57,208 nucleotides of DNA from DASZPJ01 sp035550295. Lineage in GTDB: Bacteria > Patescibacteriota > Saccharimonadia > Saccharimonadales > UBA4665. Of this stretch, positions 26,327 through 35,008 are shown piece by piece. Below the pieces are notes generated by a model. It was not told where the DNA came from and did not search any database. It saw only the letters and a program-made list of their open reading frames with translations. Position 1 is the first letter of the stretch; each line of letters starts with the position of its first letter. The DNA lies in the NCBI GenBank assembly GCA_035550295.1, contig DASZPJ010000028.1:1-57208 (forward strand), in the 5' to 3' direction. The translations under genes were made by a program, and so were the position numbers.

Positions 26327-29300
26327 CTAAGGGGTGGCGCCAGTTCCACCACCGCCACCACCGCCACCACCAGCTCCGGCTTGGGCAGCTTCGGCAGCGG
26401 CACCCTGAGCAGCCTGTTTTTGTGCATCAGATAATCCAGCCGCCGTGTAGCGGTCACCTATCACCCGCTTAACGACATCATCATAAGTTTCCGGTCGCAT
26501 CTCTTTCTGGGTCTCGCGCCTGATAACTGTTTTAGTTGGGTCGTTCGGGTCTGGTTCGCGTATTTCGACTGTCTCACCAGGAACTTCGATCATATTGCCA
26601 GTCTCCGTCGATAGGAATTTCTGGAGTTTGTCATCGCGAGGGGTTCCATCAACCGTGGTTCCCATTGCCTTATCAATAGCCATTTTAACGGCCTGAGTAC
26701 CCTGGCCTTGGTCTGCCGAGTTCTTGTGGTCCAAAATTATCGAGGCGCCCAAGACTGCATCGTCTATCTGTTCCTGGCTCATTGGCTTACTGGGATCAAA
26801 AGTGGAGACTGCTTCGAAACCAAGCTCCATGTTTTCGCGGATGACCCTCTCGGGCGAGTTGCTGTTGTTTACCCAGGCAGGTGAACCAGCGGCAGCCGAC
26901 AGCTGGGCCCTGCGCACAACATCTTCTGCGTTAGCTATAGCTTTTGCGTCTCCTTGACCGATCATAGCTTTAGCCACTCCAGCAGACTTAGCCCGCCAAT
27001 CTTGTGACGGCATAAGTTCGGGTCGGTTCTTTTGCTTGCTGATACCCCCACCCTGGGACAGAAGATCGTAGGTGAGTGTGTCGTCGCCACCGCTAACCAT
27101 GGCTGCCAGTCTGAGCGAGTCTTTGTAGTCACGGATAGCCGTGCCATCTTGGTGTGCCATCATGTAGGCAGCCAATGCCCTGCCTTCGGTATAGCCACCA
27201 ACGGCTCGCATATGACCCTTGGCTTCGGCGACTTTGCCTTCAATCTCATCAGGATCTAGCTTCCGGCCATATTCGTTTTTACTTTGACCATACCAATCTC
27301 GGAGGTCTTTTTCTGCCTTGGCCTCGTCACCATGGTGCATGGCAGCCATTTGCATAAAGCGCATAGCAGCGTTGCTCTTACCAAGTGCTTTCATAGCCGG
27401 GTCTTGGAGCTCGTGCTCCATACCTTCCATTTTTAGGCGCCTAATTGCTGCATCGGCTCGGCCACTCTTGCCACGGCCAACTACACCGTAACCACCGCGC
27501 CAGCCAGCTCCATATAGCTGACCTGCTTGCCCGAACCTATGAGCGACACGGTTGCTTCCCCGACCAATTCTTGCAAGGGTTGCATTCTTAGAATTGCTTA
27601 GTCCACCGAGAGGATTGTTAACATCACCCTTCTTCCAGGCGTCTTTCTTTTCGCCAATCTTCTTGCGACGCTCGGCACGTTGGTTGCGCAGGCGGTCGAA
27701 GCCGCCTTTGCTGCGGTCGTTGACGAAGCCGCCAATTTGGCGCAGGGCGCCGCCAGCCAGTTTGAATGTAGCTGGGATTAGGAAGTATGGCGCGAAGTAA
27801 GCGATGAACGCAGCGAAGCCATAGAACAGGCCATCCAAGCTGTTGCTAGCCGTTGATGCTTGCGAGTTTGCTACGGCCGAAAAAACGCGGCCGGTAGCGA
27901 TCATGCCAGCAATCATCGGGAACATCAGCAGCGCTTTGCTGAATGATTCCCACCAGACGTGATAAACCTTTTGGGTGTTTGGCATGATGAAGCACACGAT
28001 GGCAATCGGGGCTACCAAGATCATCATAGTTATGGCAATCTGCCGCAGCACCAATACCAGCACTGCTACCAGTACCGCCAGGGCGGCCGTGCCGCACAAC
28101 GAAACGATCACGCCTATACCACCAAACAGCAGCCAACCGGCAAAGCCAATACCACCGATCAAAGCCGTGCCGCCACCAAGCAGCGTGCTGAGCCCATAGC
28201 TGCCCATATTGATATGTAGAGTATTAGGCAAATCTGCAAATGGCTGATAAATAAGTTCACGAATGCCAATTCCTAGGTCATTAGCCAAGTTTACAGCTAG
28301 GTTCATTAGTGTCCACGACAGTGTGATGCCAATAGCCGCCACCAACAGGCGTGGCAAGACCTTACGAATGGTATAGGCATCGAGAATTTCCATTCCTAAC
28401 GCCTGGGCTATCAACATTACCAGTCCGGCTACAACCATTATACCAAGTGCAATGTTTCGGAAGGACGTCCATGCGTCATAGTAGGCCTGGCAAGTATTTT
28501 TGGCTCTGTCAGAGCCACCCGTGTCACAGAAAATTTTGTCACCATTGACGGTCAGCTGTTTGGTGATAATGTAGTCGCCGGCTGCTGCAAAGCGCGTAAA
28601 CAACTGTATGACTGGGCAGAGAATCCAAGTCAGCGGATTGCTAAGTCGGTAGTCACAGCCGAGAGTCTGGTTGCTAGCGTCAGCCTTTTCGGTTTTTAGT
28701 GCTGCGGCAACGTCACTGCTACCAGCTTCTAGGTCGCTGGTTTGCTTGCCTCCACCAAGGGGCGGATCCGCAATAACAATCTGGATACTGCGTTTACCAG
28801 GATCAGTCGGCACATAGCAGTCTCCTACTTTTGATAGATCGGGATGCAGGGAATCTGGGTAACCAGTGCTTAGTTGGTCTGAGTCAGAATTGTAGCGCAA
28901 TATAAGTTTGCCTTGATGTGGGTCGGCTGGGTCCGGGTCGATTTCGCTTTGGCAGGAGTCATTTTTGGCGTCAGAACCGCCGGCAGCCAAGAAGGTGTTT
29001 TTGTCGCCGCCACATTTAAAATCATCACCAAGGACGGCTTGGTCTTTGCTGCTACAAAAAATCATACCGTCTTCATCAGACGTGCTGATAGTGCCGCTAT
29101 CTTTCCAAGCAAAGTAGGCTTGAAACACACCATCTGGATCAGACAGGTGTACGTCAAAGTCTCTCTCCTGGCAGTTGCCGTCGGAATCTGAATAGTGGCT
29201 ATGGTAGGTTATTGTCCTGTTTTCGTTGTCTGATCCTTCGCCGGAGTGGCTAAATCCATCCAAGTAATCGTCGCTAGTACAGCCGCCAAATGGAGCGCCC

Positions 29301-29767
29301 TTTGGCAGGTTACCAGTAATGCTCATTTTTACGCTTCCGTCAGTTTTACCGTCTTGGAATGTTAGGGTTTGACCGCCAAATTGCATTTGGACTGTACTGT
29401 GATCTACGTACTTAGCTTGGAAAGCCCTGTAAATAGTTACACTTTTTGTTGAATCACCACAGATGTAGCCGTCGGCATCACCATCAAACTTGCCATCGAC
29501 GGTGGTTATAACTACGGATCCGCCACCACCATGACAGTCGGATATGCCAGCACTATAGTCTGTGCCATCACGCGAATAAGAACCGCTGGAATCTGTTTTT
29601 AAGTATTCAAATCCATCACCCGACTTTATTTTATTAAAGCTGGAGTTCTCGTAATAATAGTTAGGAAACGCAATAGCCGCGCTGGCCGGCGCGGGCTGCC
29701 AAAAAGTCATAACGCTGGATAGCGCTAAGACTAAGAATGGCAAGATGTAGGATAAACGTCGCAACAT
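26327..29767 (-). CDS. VirB6/TrbL-like polytopic protein of type IV secretion system
   Basis: An 1146-residue protein likely forming the inner-membrane channel. A signal peptide is at 1-31. A Cys- and Asp-rich extracytoplasmic domain of about 340 residues follows, then six or more transmembrane helices between about 395 and 680, including ALGIMVVAGLVMLIAQALGM and ILVAPIAIVCFIMPNTQKVY, the most TrbL/VirB6-like part. The C-terminal 450 residues are charged and cytoplasmic, starting with a basic segment (FDRLRNQRAERRKKIGEKK) and ending in a Gly9 run. It is the first gene of the minus-strand arm, back-to-back with the pilin-like array. Confidence 0.8.
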   Translation of the reverse strand: MLRRLSYILPFLVLALSSVMTFWQPAPASAAIAFPNYYYENSSFNKIKSGDGFEYLKTDSSGSYSRDGTDYSAGISDCHGGGGSVVITTVDGKFDGDADGYICGDSTKSVTIYRAFQAKYVDHSTVQMQFGGQTLTFQDGKTDGSVKMSITGNLPKGAPFGGCTSDDYLDGFSHSGEGSDNENRTITYHSHYSDSDGNCQERDFDVHLSDPDGVFQAYFAWKDSGTISTSDEDGMIFCSSKDQAVLGDDFKCGGDKNTFLAAGGSDAKNDSCQSEIDPDPADPHQGKLILRYNSDSDQLSTGYPDSLHPDLSKVGDCYVPTDPGKRSIQIVIADPPLGGGKQTSDLEAGSSDVAAALKTEKADASNQTLGCDYRLSNPLTWILCPVIQLFTRFAAAGDYIITKQLTVNGDKIFCDTGGSDRAKNTCQAYYDAWTSFRNIALGIMVVAGLVMLIAQALGMEILDAYTIRKVLPRLLVAAIGITLSWTLMNLAVNLANDLGIGIRELIYQPFADLPNTLHINMGSYGLSTLLGGGTALIGGIGFAGWLLFGGIGVIVSLCGTAALAVLVAVLVLVLRQIAITMMILVAPIAIVCFIMPNTQKVYHVWWESFSKALLMFPMIAGMIATGRVFSAVANSQASTASNSLDGLFYGFAAFIAYFAPYFLIPATFKLAGGALRQIGGFVNDRSKGGFDRLRNQRAERRKKIGEKKDAWKKGDVNNPLGGLSNSKNATLARIGRGSNRVAHRFGQAGQLYGAGWRGGYGVVGRGKSGRADAAIRRLKMEGMEHELQDPAMKALGKSNAAMRFMQMAAMHHGDEAKAEKDLRDWYGQSKNEYGRKLDPDEIEGKVAEAKGHMRAVGGYTEGRALAAYMMAHQDGTAIRDYKDSLRLAAMVSGGDDTLTYDLLSQGGGISKQKNRPELMPSQDWRAKSAGVAKAMIGQGDAKAIANAEDVVRRAQLSAAAGSPAWVNNSNSPERVIRENMELGFEAVSTFDPSKPMSQEQIDDAVLGASIILDHKNSADQGQGTQAVKMAIDKAMGTTVDGTPRDDKLQKFLSTETGNMIEVPGETVEIREPDPNDPTKTVIRRETQKEMRPETYDDVVKRVIGDRYTAAGLSDAQKQAAQGAAAEAAQAGAGGGGGGGGGTGATP

Positions 29768-29872
29768 TTTTGTCTTCTATAATAGTACTGCTTTACTATA
29801 GCATAAGCTAGATGTACTGGCCGGTTTTGTCCGGCTTGCCAAACCAATAACTTAACGGTATAGTAACGATAA

Positions 29873-30736
29873 ATGATCCAAAAATACAAACAACTGAAAC
29901 TTCTACTCGTTACTTTGGCCCTACTGTTAATGAGTCTACCCATCGGTTCATTGCCGGTTTCTGCCCTTTCCGATAAAGCTAGCCAGTGTACTACTACAAC
30001 TTGTGTTCTGGTGTGTAACGATGGCACGGTCATGAGCTACAGCGAACAGCACCCTTCAGATAGTGCTGAAAACGCTTGCAGCAAGCACGACGGGGCGGAG
30101 CTACTAATTAGTAACAATGTTAGTTGTAAGAGCGACCAGAGTTGTAACGCCAACCACTGCACGGGCGTTAACTGTAGAGTTACCTGCGGCAACCTGAAAG
30201 CCGCAGAAAATATTACCGCTGAGGGCTTAACTTATGTCCCAGATCCGATTAAATTCTGCAAAGGCAAAGGCGGCGTCGCTGTCATTATTAATAAAGACGG
30301 TTCGAGTGATGTTGGCGGCGGCAAGGGCTCTGGCGGCGGTGGTGGTGGCGGCGGTGGTGGTGGTGGAGGTGGTGGCAGCGGCGGCGATTGCGTAGATTCC
30401 ACAACTACTGATTGTTTCGCAACAGCCTGTCCCGACAAAAGCACAACTTGCGCAGATCCGGCAATCACCTGCAATAAAGATGCCGATGGCAAATGCGTGG
30501 ACTTTGTCGGCAAGTATGTAAACCCGGCGATCAACCTGTTTACTGCCGTGTTCGGCCTGTTTGCCGTGCTATCAATAATTATCGGCGCGTTGAACTACAT
30601 TAGTTCCGAAGGCGATCCGCAAAAAGCCGGCAAGGCTAAGCGCCGAATTGCCAATACTGTGTTTGCTATCGTGGCATATGTATTCCTGTATGCGTTCCTG
30701 AACTTCCTAATTCCTGGCGGGTTATTCAATAAATGA
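29873..30736 (+). CDS. VirB2-like protein 1, Cys-rich with poly-Gly linker
   Basis: First of six consecutive small two-helix proteins. Of 287 residues, the first 30 are a signal peptide, then come about 115 residues with many Cys, a Gly-rich linker containing a run of 15 Gly, a second Cys-rich block and finally a two-helix module with the linker ISSEGDPQKAGKAKRRIANT between helices. The helical module matches the TrbC/VirB2-like pattern seen in the next five genes. The extracellular Cys-rich part may be disulfide-bonded. A TATAGT box ends eight bases before the ATG. It overlaps the next gene by ATGA. Confidence 0.75.
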   Translation: MIQKYKQLKLLLVTLALLLMSLPIGSLPVSALSDKASQCTTTTCVLVCNDGTVMSYSEQHPSDSAENACSKHDGAELLISNNVSCKSDQSCNANHCTGVNCRVTCGNLKAAENITAEGLTYVPDPIKFCKGKGGVAVIINKDGSSDVGGGKGSGGGGGGGGGGGGGGGSGGDCVDSTTTDCFATACPDKSTTCADPAITCNKDADGKCVDFVGKYVNPAINLFTAVFGLFAVLSIIIGALNYISSEGDPQKAGKAKRRIANTVFAIVAYVFLYAFLNFLIPGGLFNK

Positions 30737-31245
30737 GCAGTTTAATTAATGATTGGTTGCGAGGTCATAAACTAGCTAGATTGGTTTGCAGCCTGCTGGC
30801 GTTGGCAGTTTTAGTGCCAGCCAGCGCCGCGGCTTTGCCCATTAAATCAAGCGCAGCTACAGTCCCGCGCAGTTTTGCTATAAGCGCGGCCACTTGCGCC
30901 AGCGGCAACGGCTTTTTTGGCTTGGAGCCGTGGTATAAGTTCTTCCCGTCGTCTAACTTCAAGGGTGGCAGCAGTGACCAGAACAAGTGCGACATCGTCA
31001 ATTTTGATCCACCTACGGATGTGCCGCTTATTTTACTGGCAGTCATCGACGACTTGCTGCGTGTTGCTGGCATCATGGCGGTGGGCTTTGTCATCTACGG
31101 GGGCTTTCAGTACACGGCCAGTCAAGGTAATCCCGATGCTACATCCAGGGCACAAGGCACGATCATCAACGCTCTGGTAGGCATGGCAATAGCTATGGTT
31201 TCGGTGCTTATCGTATCATTTATAGGACATGCATTATCAAATTAG
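30733..31245 (+). CDS. VirB2-like protein 2
   Basis: A 170-residue membrane protein with an N-terminal signal-like helix (about 14-36), a short Cys-containing outer loop and two transmembrane helices separated by YTASQGNPDATSRAQGT. The pattern helix / aromatic-Thr-Ala-Ser-x-Gly / basic loop / helix is that of VirB2-like pilins in this array. The start overlaps the stop of gene 1 by four bases (ATGA). It likely forms part of a pilus or membrane ring, by family analogy. Confidence 0.75.
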   Translation: MSSLINDWLRGHKLARLVCSLLALAVLVPASAAALPIKSSAATVPRSFAISAATCASGNGFFGLEPWYKFFPSSNFKGGSSDQNKCDIVNFDPPTDVPLILLAVIDDLLRVAGIMAVGFVIYGGFQYTASQGNPDATSRAQGTIINALVGMAIAMVSVLIVSFIGHALSN

Positions 31246-31246
31246 T

Positions 31247-31546
31247 ATGATCAATAAACTACTCTTCCAATTTTTTGCCGATACCCAAATTGGTCACGGC
31301 AGTTTGCCTACCCATGCTTCAGCCGATTCTGGCACCATCCAAACCATTATCCAGATCGCTATTCAGACGGTCGCTGGCCTGTCACTACTGATGATCGTTA
31401 TTTCCGGGTTTCGCTACATCACAGCCGCCGGTAGCGAACAGAAGACGGCCCAGGCTAAAAGCGGCATCATATACGCCTTAGTCGGACTGGTTGTAGTTAT
31501 AGTGGCTGAAGCGATTGTGATGTTTGTAGGGAACAGCATTAAATGA
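31247..31546 (+). CDS. VirB2-like protein 3 (shortest)
   Basis: A compact protein of 99 residues from ATG 31247, one base after the previous stop; an in-frame ATG at 31229 would overlap gene 2 and add six residues. It consists almost only of the pilin-like core: two helices around FRYITAAGSEQKTAQAKSGI. It has no obvious cleavable signal peptide, so it is the clearest minimal version of the repeated unit. It ends with ATGA into gene 4. Confidence 0.75.
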   Translation: MINKLLFQFFADTQIGHGSLPTHASADSGTIQTIIQIAIQTVAGLSLLMIVISGFRYITAAGSEQKTAQAKSGIIYALVGLVVVIVAEAIVMFVGNSIK

Positions 31547-31995
31547 AACTACTTAGTCTATTGATAATGAGCGGACTGACCGGGCTATTATTAATGGTCG
31601 GTAGTGTCTCGGCGGATGACATTTTGACTGGTAATGGTAACGGCGTGGACTGTAGCGGCAAAGCCAAAACTTCTGCTATTTGCGCCGGTGGTGCCAATAA
31701 TAGCGATGCTAACCCGCTCACCGGCTGCGAGAAGGACGGCACGGGCTGTGGAACCGGTGTTTTGGACGATGCTATTAATGTGATCTCGTTTATTGCTGGG
31801 GCGGCAGCAGTCATCATCATGATCATAGGCGCACTACAGTTTGCTACTTCCGGCAGCGACCTCAGCACCAATTCGCGAACTGACACTGATGTTGAAAACG
31901 CCCGGCGCACCATCGGCGGCGCGGTGATTGGCCTGCTGGTTATCATTTTGGCCAGGTTTATAATCTTATTTGTGGTAAATAGAGTAGCATCCTAA
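31543..31995 (+). CDS. VirB2-like protein 4
   Basis: A 150-residue protein with a signal peptide (1-22, ending SVSA), a Cys-rich loop of about 55 residues with several Cys, and two helices with the divergent linker FATSGSDLSTNSRTDTDVEN between them. The linker is longer than in its neighbours and the second helix starts IGGAVIGLLVIILARFIIL. The start overlaps gene 3 by ATGA. This is the most divergent member of the set. Confidence 0.72.
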   Translation: MKLLSLLIMSGLTGLLLMVGSVSADDILTGNGNGVDCSGKAKTSAICAGGANNSDANPLTGCEKDGTGCGTGVLDDAINVISFIAGAAAVIIMIIGALQFATSGSDLSTNSRTDTDVENARRTIGGAVIGLLVIILARFIILFVVNRVAS

Positions 31996-32005
31996 GGAGA
32001 AACTT

Positions 32006-32569
32006 ATGAAACGTCTAATGCTCACCATCTTCACTAGCCTGGCGCTCATCATGGCACCGGCTGCCATGGTGCCGGCCTATGCTGCCTGCAGCGGATCAAC
32101 CGCTAAAGACCAGGTTCTCAAAGGCATCGGCCAGACCTCTGGCGACTGTAGTGCGGGCGAAGACGCAATTAACCACACCGTCCATACGATCGTGAATATC
32201 TTGAGCTATATCGTTGGCATCGTGTCGATAGTTGCCATTATCAGCGCCGGGTTTAAATACATTACCTCTGGTGGCGAGTCCAGTAAAATCAGCAATGCCA
32301 AGAGCACAATCATCTATGCCTTAGTTGGCTTGGTGATTGCAGTTTTGGCGCAGATGATCATTTACTTTGTGATTAACGAAGGTAACAGTGCGGCCCATAA
32401 TTGTGGGCAGAAGCAGCATTACGATGACCAAAGCAAGTCATGTGTTACCGATACATCCACTGGCGGCGGGGGCGGAGGTGGCGGATCCAACCCCCACACT
32501 ACCGGCGGTGGTACGGACACCGGCGGGACTGACAATCCGGATGATCCAAACGGCGGCAGCACTGACTAG
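32006..32569 (+). CDS. VirB2-like protein 5 with Gly/Thr-rich tail
   Basis: A 187-residue protein with a signal peptide (cleavage near PAYA-A, about 27), two helices flanking FKYITSGGESSKISNAKSTI, and a C-terminal tail of about 55 residues rich in Gly, Thr and Asp with two Cys. A strong AAGGAG site lies six bases before the ATG, unlike most genes here, which suggests high expression, as expected for a major pilin. The tail is a low-complexity segment that would project outside or inside depending on topology. Confidence 0.77.
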   Translation: MKRLMLTIFTSLALIMAPAAMVPAYAACSGSTAKDQVLKGIGQTSGDCSAGEDAINHTVHTIVNILSYIVGIVSIVAIISAGFKYITSGGESSKISNAKSTIIYALVGLVIAVLAQMIIYFVINEGNSAAHNCGQKQHYDDQSKSCVTDTSTGGGGGGGGSNPHTTGGGTDTGGTDNPDDPNGGSTD

Positions 32570-32619
32570 AAGTCGCTTGATTCGCTAATGCTTATGTAGT
32601 ATAAGATTAAGTAAAGTTA

Positions 32620-33081
32620 ATGAAAGGTAAAAAAATGATCCAAAAAATTAGAAAATTTATAGTCGTAGCGATAGCCGGGCTGACACTTATGAGTCCAGCT
32701 GTAGCTGCACCACTAATAGGTGGTATTGCTAGCGCTGACATTGCTGGCCAGTTGTGTACTGGCGTAAACCAGGCCGCCCAAGGCCAGGACGGCACCTGTA
32801 GTACTAGTGATAGTAATGGCACAAGTACAATTCAGAAGCTGGCTTCAAAGGCAGTTAACATCTTTTCCGTAATTGTCGGTGCGGCTTCAGTGCTGATGAT
32901 TATTTACGGTGGTTTCCGCTACATCACTTCTGGTGGTGACAGCGGTAAAGTCGGTAACGCCAAGAACACCTTGATCTACGCCATTGTTGGCTTGGTCATC
33001 GTGGCCCTGGCCCAGCTGATCGTCCACTTTGTCTTGACCCAAACAAATGGTGTGAGTGGCAACCCTGACGTTACCACTTAA
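32620..33081 (+). CDS. VirB2-like protein 6
   Basis: Last gene of the array, 153 residues. Signal peptide about 1-35, a short polar loop with two Cys, and two helices around FRYITSGGDSGKVGNAKNTL; it is very close to gene 5 in this core. An internal ATG at 32635 is an alternative start, giving a more ordinary signal peptide. It is 50 bases after gene 5 and is followed by a strong terminator, marking the end of the operon. Confidence 0.77.
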   Translation: MKGKKMIQKIRKFIVVAIAGLTLMSPAVAAPLIGGIASADIAGQLCTGVNQAAQGQDGTCSTSDSNGTSTIQKLASKAVNIFSVIVGAASVLMIIYGGFRYITSGGDSGKVGNAKNTLIYAIVGLVIVALAQLIVHFVLTQTNGVSGNPDVTT

Positions 33082-33100
33082 GTAAATCTCCTAGAGCAGC

Positions 33101-33133
33101 AAAAGCCCCGGGGTACAATCTCGGGGCTTTTTA
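33101..33133 (+). terminator. Rho-independent terminator of the pilin-like operon
   Basis: Stem AAAAGCCCCG/CGGGGCTTTT with an 11-base loop and a T-rich run. It lies 20 bases after the last VirB2-like gene and could work in both directions. Confidence 0.85.
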
Positions 33134-33170
33134 TTTGTTCCAGTGACAAAGAGTCGTTCCATAGATAGAA

Positions 33171-33198
33171 AAAGCCCCCGGTTTTACGCGGGGGCTTT
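33171..33198 (-). terminator. Rho-independent terminator of hsp20
   Basis: Stem AAAGCCCCCG/CGGGGGCTTT with an 8-base loop. On the minus strand it is followed by a T run, 35 bases beyond the hsp20 stop. Confidence 0.85.
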
Positions 33199-33232
33199 GT
33201 TGCTTGGAATTCCTTAAGATCTACGCGGGATC

Positions 33233-33712
33233 TTAGAGGACTTGGATCTTCTTGACAGTGTCCTGCTGGACTTTGCCAAAGCTGATGGTCAGCACACCGT
33301 CTTTCAGCACGGCTTCGATCTCTTCTTCCTTAACCGGAACTGGTAGCGCGATAGTACGGCTGAACTCGCCCCAGTAACATTCCTGCAAGAAGTAGTTCTC
33401 AACGCCTTCTTCAGCGCCAGAACTCAAAGTGCCACGAATGGTCAGCTGGTTGTCGCTGATGCTGACATCCAGGTCGTCTTTGTTAACACCGGCGGTGCGG
33501 GCTTTTACGTACAACTTTTCGCGGGTTTCATAAACATCAACTGCTAACTGGCCGGGAACGTTTTCGTCTTCGTCCCATTCGTCTTCCATGGCTGGAGCGG
33601 CAGCAGCAGGCTGCTCGGCTTCAACTGGCAAACCAGCGTCGTCGCCCAAAAAGGCAGCAGTTAATTCATCTTCCTCTAGTAACAGATCGTCGTCGCGACT
33701 TCTTCGCGCCAT
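33233..33712 (-). CDS. Small heat-shock protein Hsp20
   Basis: ATP-independent holdase chaperone of 159 residues. The alpha-crystallin domain spans about 53-155 and shows DVYETREKLYVKARTAGV at its start and GVLTISFGK near the end, a variant of the usual G-V-L family motif. The first 50 residues are acidic and Ala-rich. A GGAGGG ribosome-binding site precedes ATG. The promoter region has no CIRCE element. A hairpin (ATCCCGCTTGGGAT) lies in the leader and might give thermosensing, though this is only a guess. Confidence 0.9.
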   Translation of the reverse strand: MARRSRDDDLLLEEDELTAAFLGDDAGLPVEAEQPAAAAPAMEDEWDEDENVPGQLAVDVYETREKLYVKARTAGVNKDDLDVSISDNQLTIRGTLSSGAEEGVENYFLQECYWGEFSRTIALPVPVKEEEIEAVLKDGVLTISFGKVQQDTVKKIQVL

Positions 33713-33882
33713 AGTTGTACCCTCCGGTTTGATTGTGGAATCCCAAGCGGGATCAAAATATTAAAAACTTGTTAAGAGAATTGCTTTTTGTATTAGTAGC
33801 AGTATAGCTTAGGTAACAAAGAAGGTGCAATGGCAAACCGCAGTTATTTACAACACATTAAACACAACGGAATTGTTCGGGT

Positions 33883-34545
33883 ATGAACTTACTGGATAAA
33901 TTAGTTGGAACTATCGCTCCTCACCTCTGTTTAGGCTGTAATACTGAAGGCTGGTTACTATGTCCAGCATGTGCTGGATCTTTGCCCCGCGTGCCGGATC
34001 GTTGCTACCGCTGCCATCGGCTGTCAGATCATGGTAGGACTTGTGTGCATTGCCGCAGCCAAAGCCGGCTGTACTCTGTTAAAGTTGGTACGGCCTATGA
34101 TGATTTAGCCAAGAGACTGGTACTGAAACTCAAGTTTGACGGTGCGCGGTCGGCGGTCGAGGATATGGCTAAAGTCCTGGCACCAAAGATTAGCCAAGCT
34201 GATTTTTACCTTGTGCCAGTGCCAACTGCTACCCGTCGGGCTCGCCAACGTGGTTACGACCAAGCCAAGCTGTTAGCCCGCGAACTGTCCCGACAAACTG
34301 GCCTGCCCTATTTGGATTGTTTACGGCGTCATGGCCAAGCCCACCAAGTTGGGTCGTCACGACAGCAGCGGTTAAAGCAGTTGCAGCAAAGCTTTCGCGT
34401 AACGCGCCTTGATCTGTTAAAAGGTTCCCGGATTCTCTTGGTTGACGATGTTTTGACCACTGGCTCTACGCTAGAATCAGCGGCTGCAGCTTGCCGCGTG
34501 GCTGGTGCGGCGCGCGTTTCGGCCATCACTTTCGCCCAAGCATGA
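33883..34545 (+). CDS. comFC: ComF-family phosphoribosyltransferase (ComFC-like)
   Basis: A 220-residue protein of the ComFC family, required in other bacteria for uptake or handling of transforming DNA. An N-terminal zinc-binding region has four CxxC-type pairs (CLGC, CPAC, CYRC, CVHC; about 17-63). The C-terminal phosphoribosyltransferase domain has the PRPP-binding loop LLVDDVLTTGSTL at about 186-198. Natural competence is well documented in relatives, so it could cooperate with the type IV-like machine encoded just upstream, but it is also widespread outside competent bacteria. Confidence 0.88.
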   Translation: MNLLDKLVGTIAPHLCLGCNTEGWLLCPACAGSLPRVPDRCYRCHRLSDHGRTCVHCRSQSRLYSVKVGTAYDDLAKRLVLKLKFDGARSAVEDMAKVLAPKISQADFYLVPVPTATRRARQRGYDQAKLLARELSRQTGLPYLDCLRRHGQAHQVGSSRQQRLKQLQQSFRVTRLDLLKGSRILLVDDVLTTGSTLESAAAACRVAGAARVSAITFAQA

Positions 34546-34808
34546 AAGGGATAGCGGGCGGAGTTTATCCTGAACTTGATTCAGGAGCCTTTTCCGCTGC
34601 GGCGTGCCCGGAACATACAGGGGATAGAGGGATGACGCAGCTTTGCTGCTATGCCGTCGTTCCAATGCTCGAAGCTAGAGAGGGATATCGCGCATTCTTC
34701 GAACGCACTCCTTCCTGCGGTACTCACTAAAATCATGCCAGCACAATTTTAGCTCCGTTCCTCGTCCGCCGAACCCTTCGGGTTCGCATCCCTTTCAGAA
34801 ATGAAAAA

Positions 34809-34831
34809 CGTCAGGCCATATAGACCTGACG
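34809..34831 (-). terminator. Hairpin with T-run after tRNA-end duplicate
   Basis: On the minus strand, stem CGTCAGG/CCTGACG followed by GTTTTTC. It follows the orphan tRNA-Ser 3' end copy rather than a complete gene. Confidence 0.6.
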
Positions 34832-34837
34832 CTTTTC

Positions 34838-34853
34838 ATGGCGGAGAGAGAGG
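34838..34853 (-). repeat. Copy of the tRNA-Ser 3' end
   Basis: ATGGCGGAGAGAGAGG here is identical to 35005-35020 at the 3' end of tRNA-Ser(GCT), in the same orientation and 151 bp of intervening sequence away. It resembles an attachment-site duplicate or a decayed tRNA. Confidence 0.6.
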
Positions 34854-35008
34854 ATAGCGGGCTTCGCCCTTTTCCACTCAGCCATGCTCGGAGTAAACCC
34901 CTGCGCGTGGCGTCGCTCCACCGCCCCCTAATGCCGTTGGCATAGGGTTCCAGTCGCCCTTCGCTCAACCATATAAAAAGCCCGCCATAAAGCGGACTTT
35001 TTATATGG

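Larger units (their letters stand above)
34546..35005. other. Gene-free spacer between comFC and tRNA-Ser
   Basis: The 460-bp stretch contains no convincing gene. Visible structures are: the palindrome TCCTGAACTTGATTCAGGA near 34568-34586; a terminator-like hairpin at 34809-34831 (minus direction); a 16-bp copy of the tRNA-Ser 3' end at 34838-34853; and a terminator hairpin near 34977-35003 (minus direction) directly after tRNA-Ser(GCT). Confidence 0.6.

Noticed and set aside
30232..30534. Reverse-strand frame with a long poly-Pro run
   Set aside because: It is the mirror of the poly-Gly linker in the first VirB2-like gene, with no ribosome-binding site or promoter.
34491..34730. 79-residue frame after comFC
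   Set aside because: It lies in repeat-like gene-free DNA, overlaps the comFC 3' end and has no protein-like character.
34546..35005. Possible SRP RNA, tmRNA or similar small RNA
   Set aside because: The conserved SRP core (GGAAGCAG-type) and tmRNA features were not seen; only hairpins and a tRNA end copy are present.
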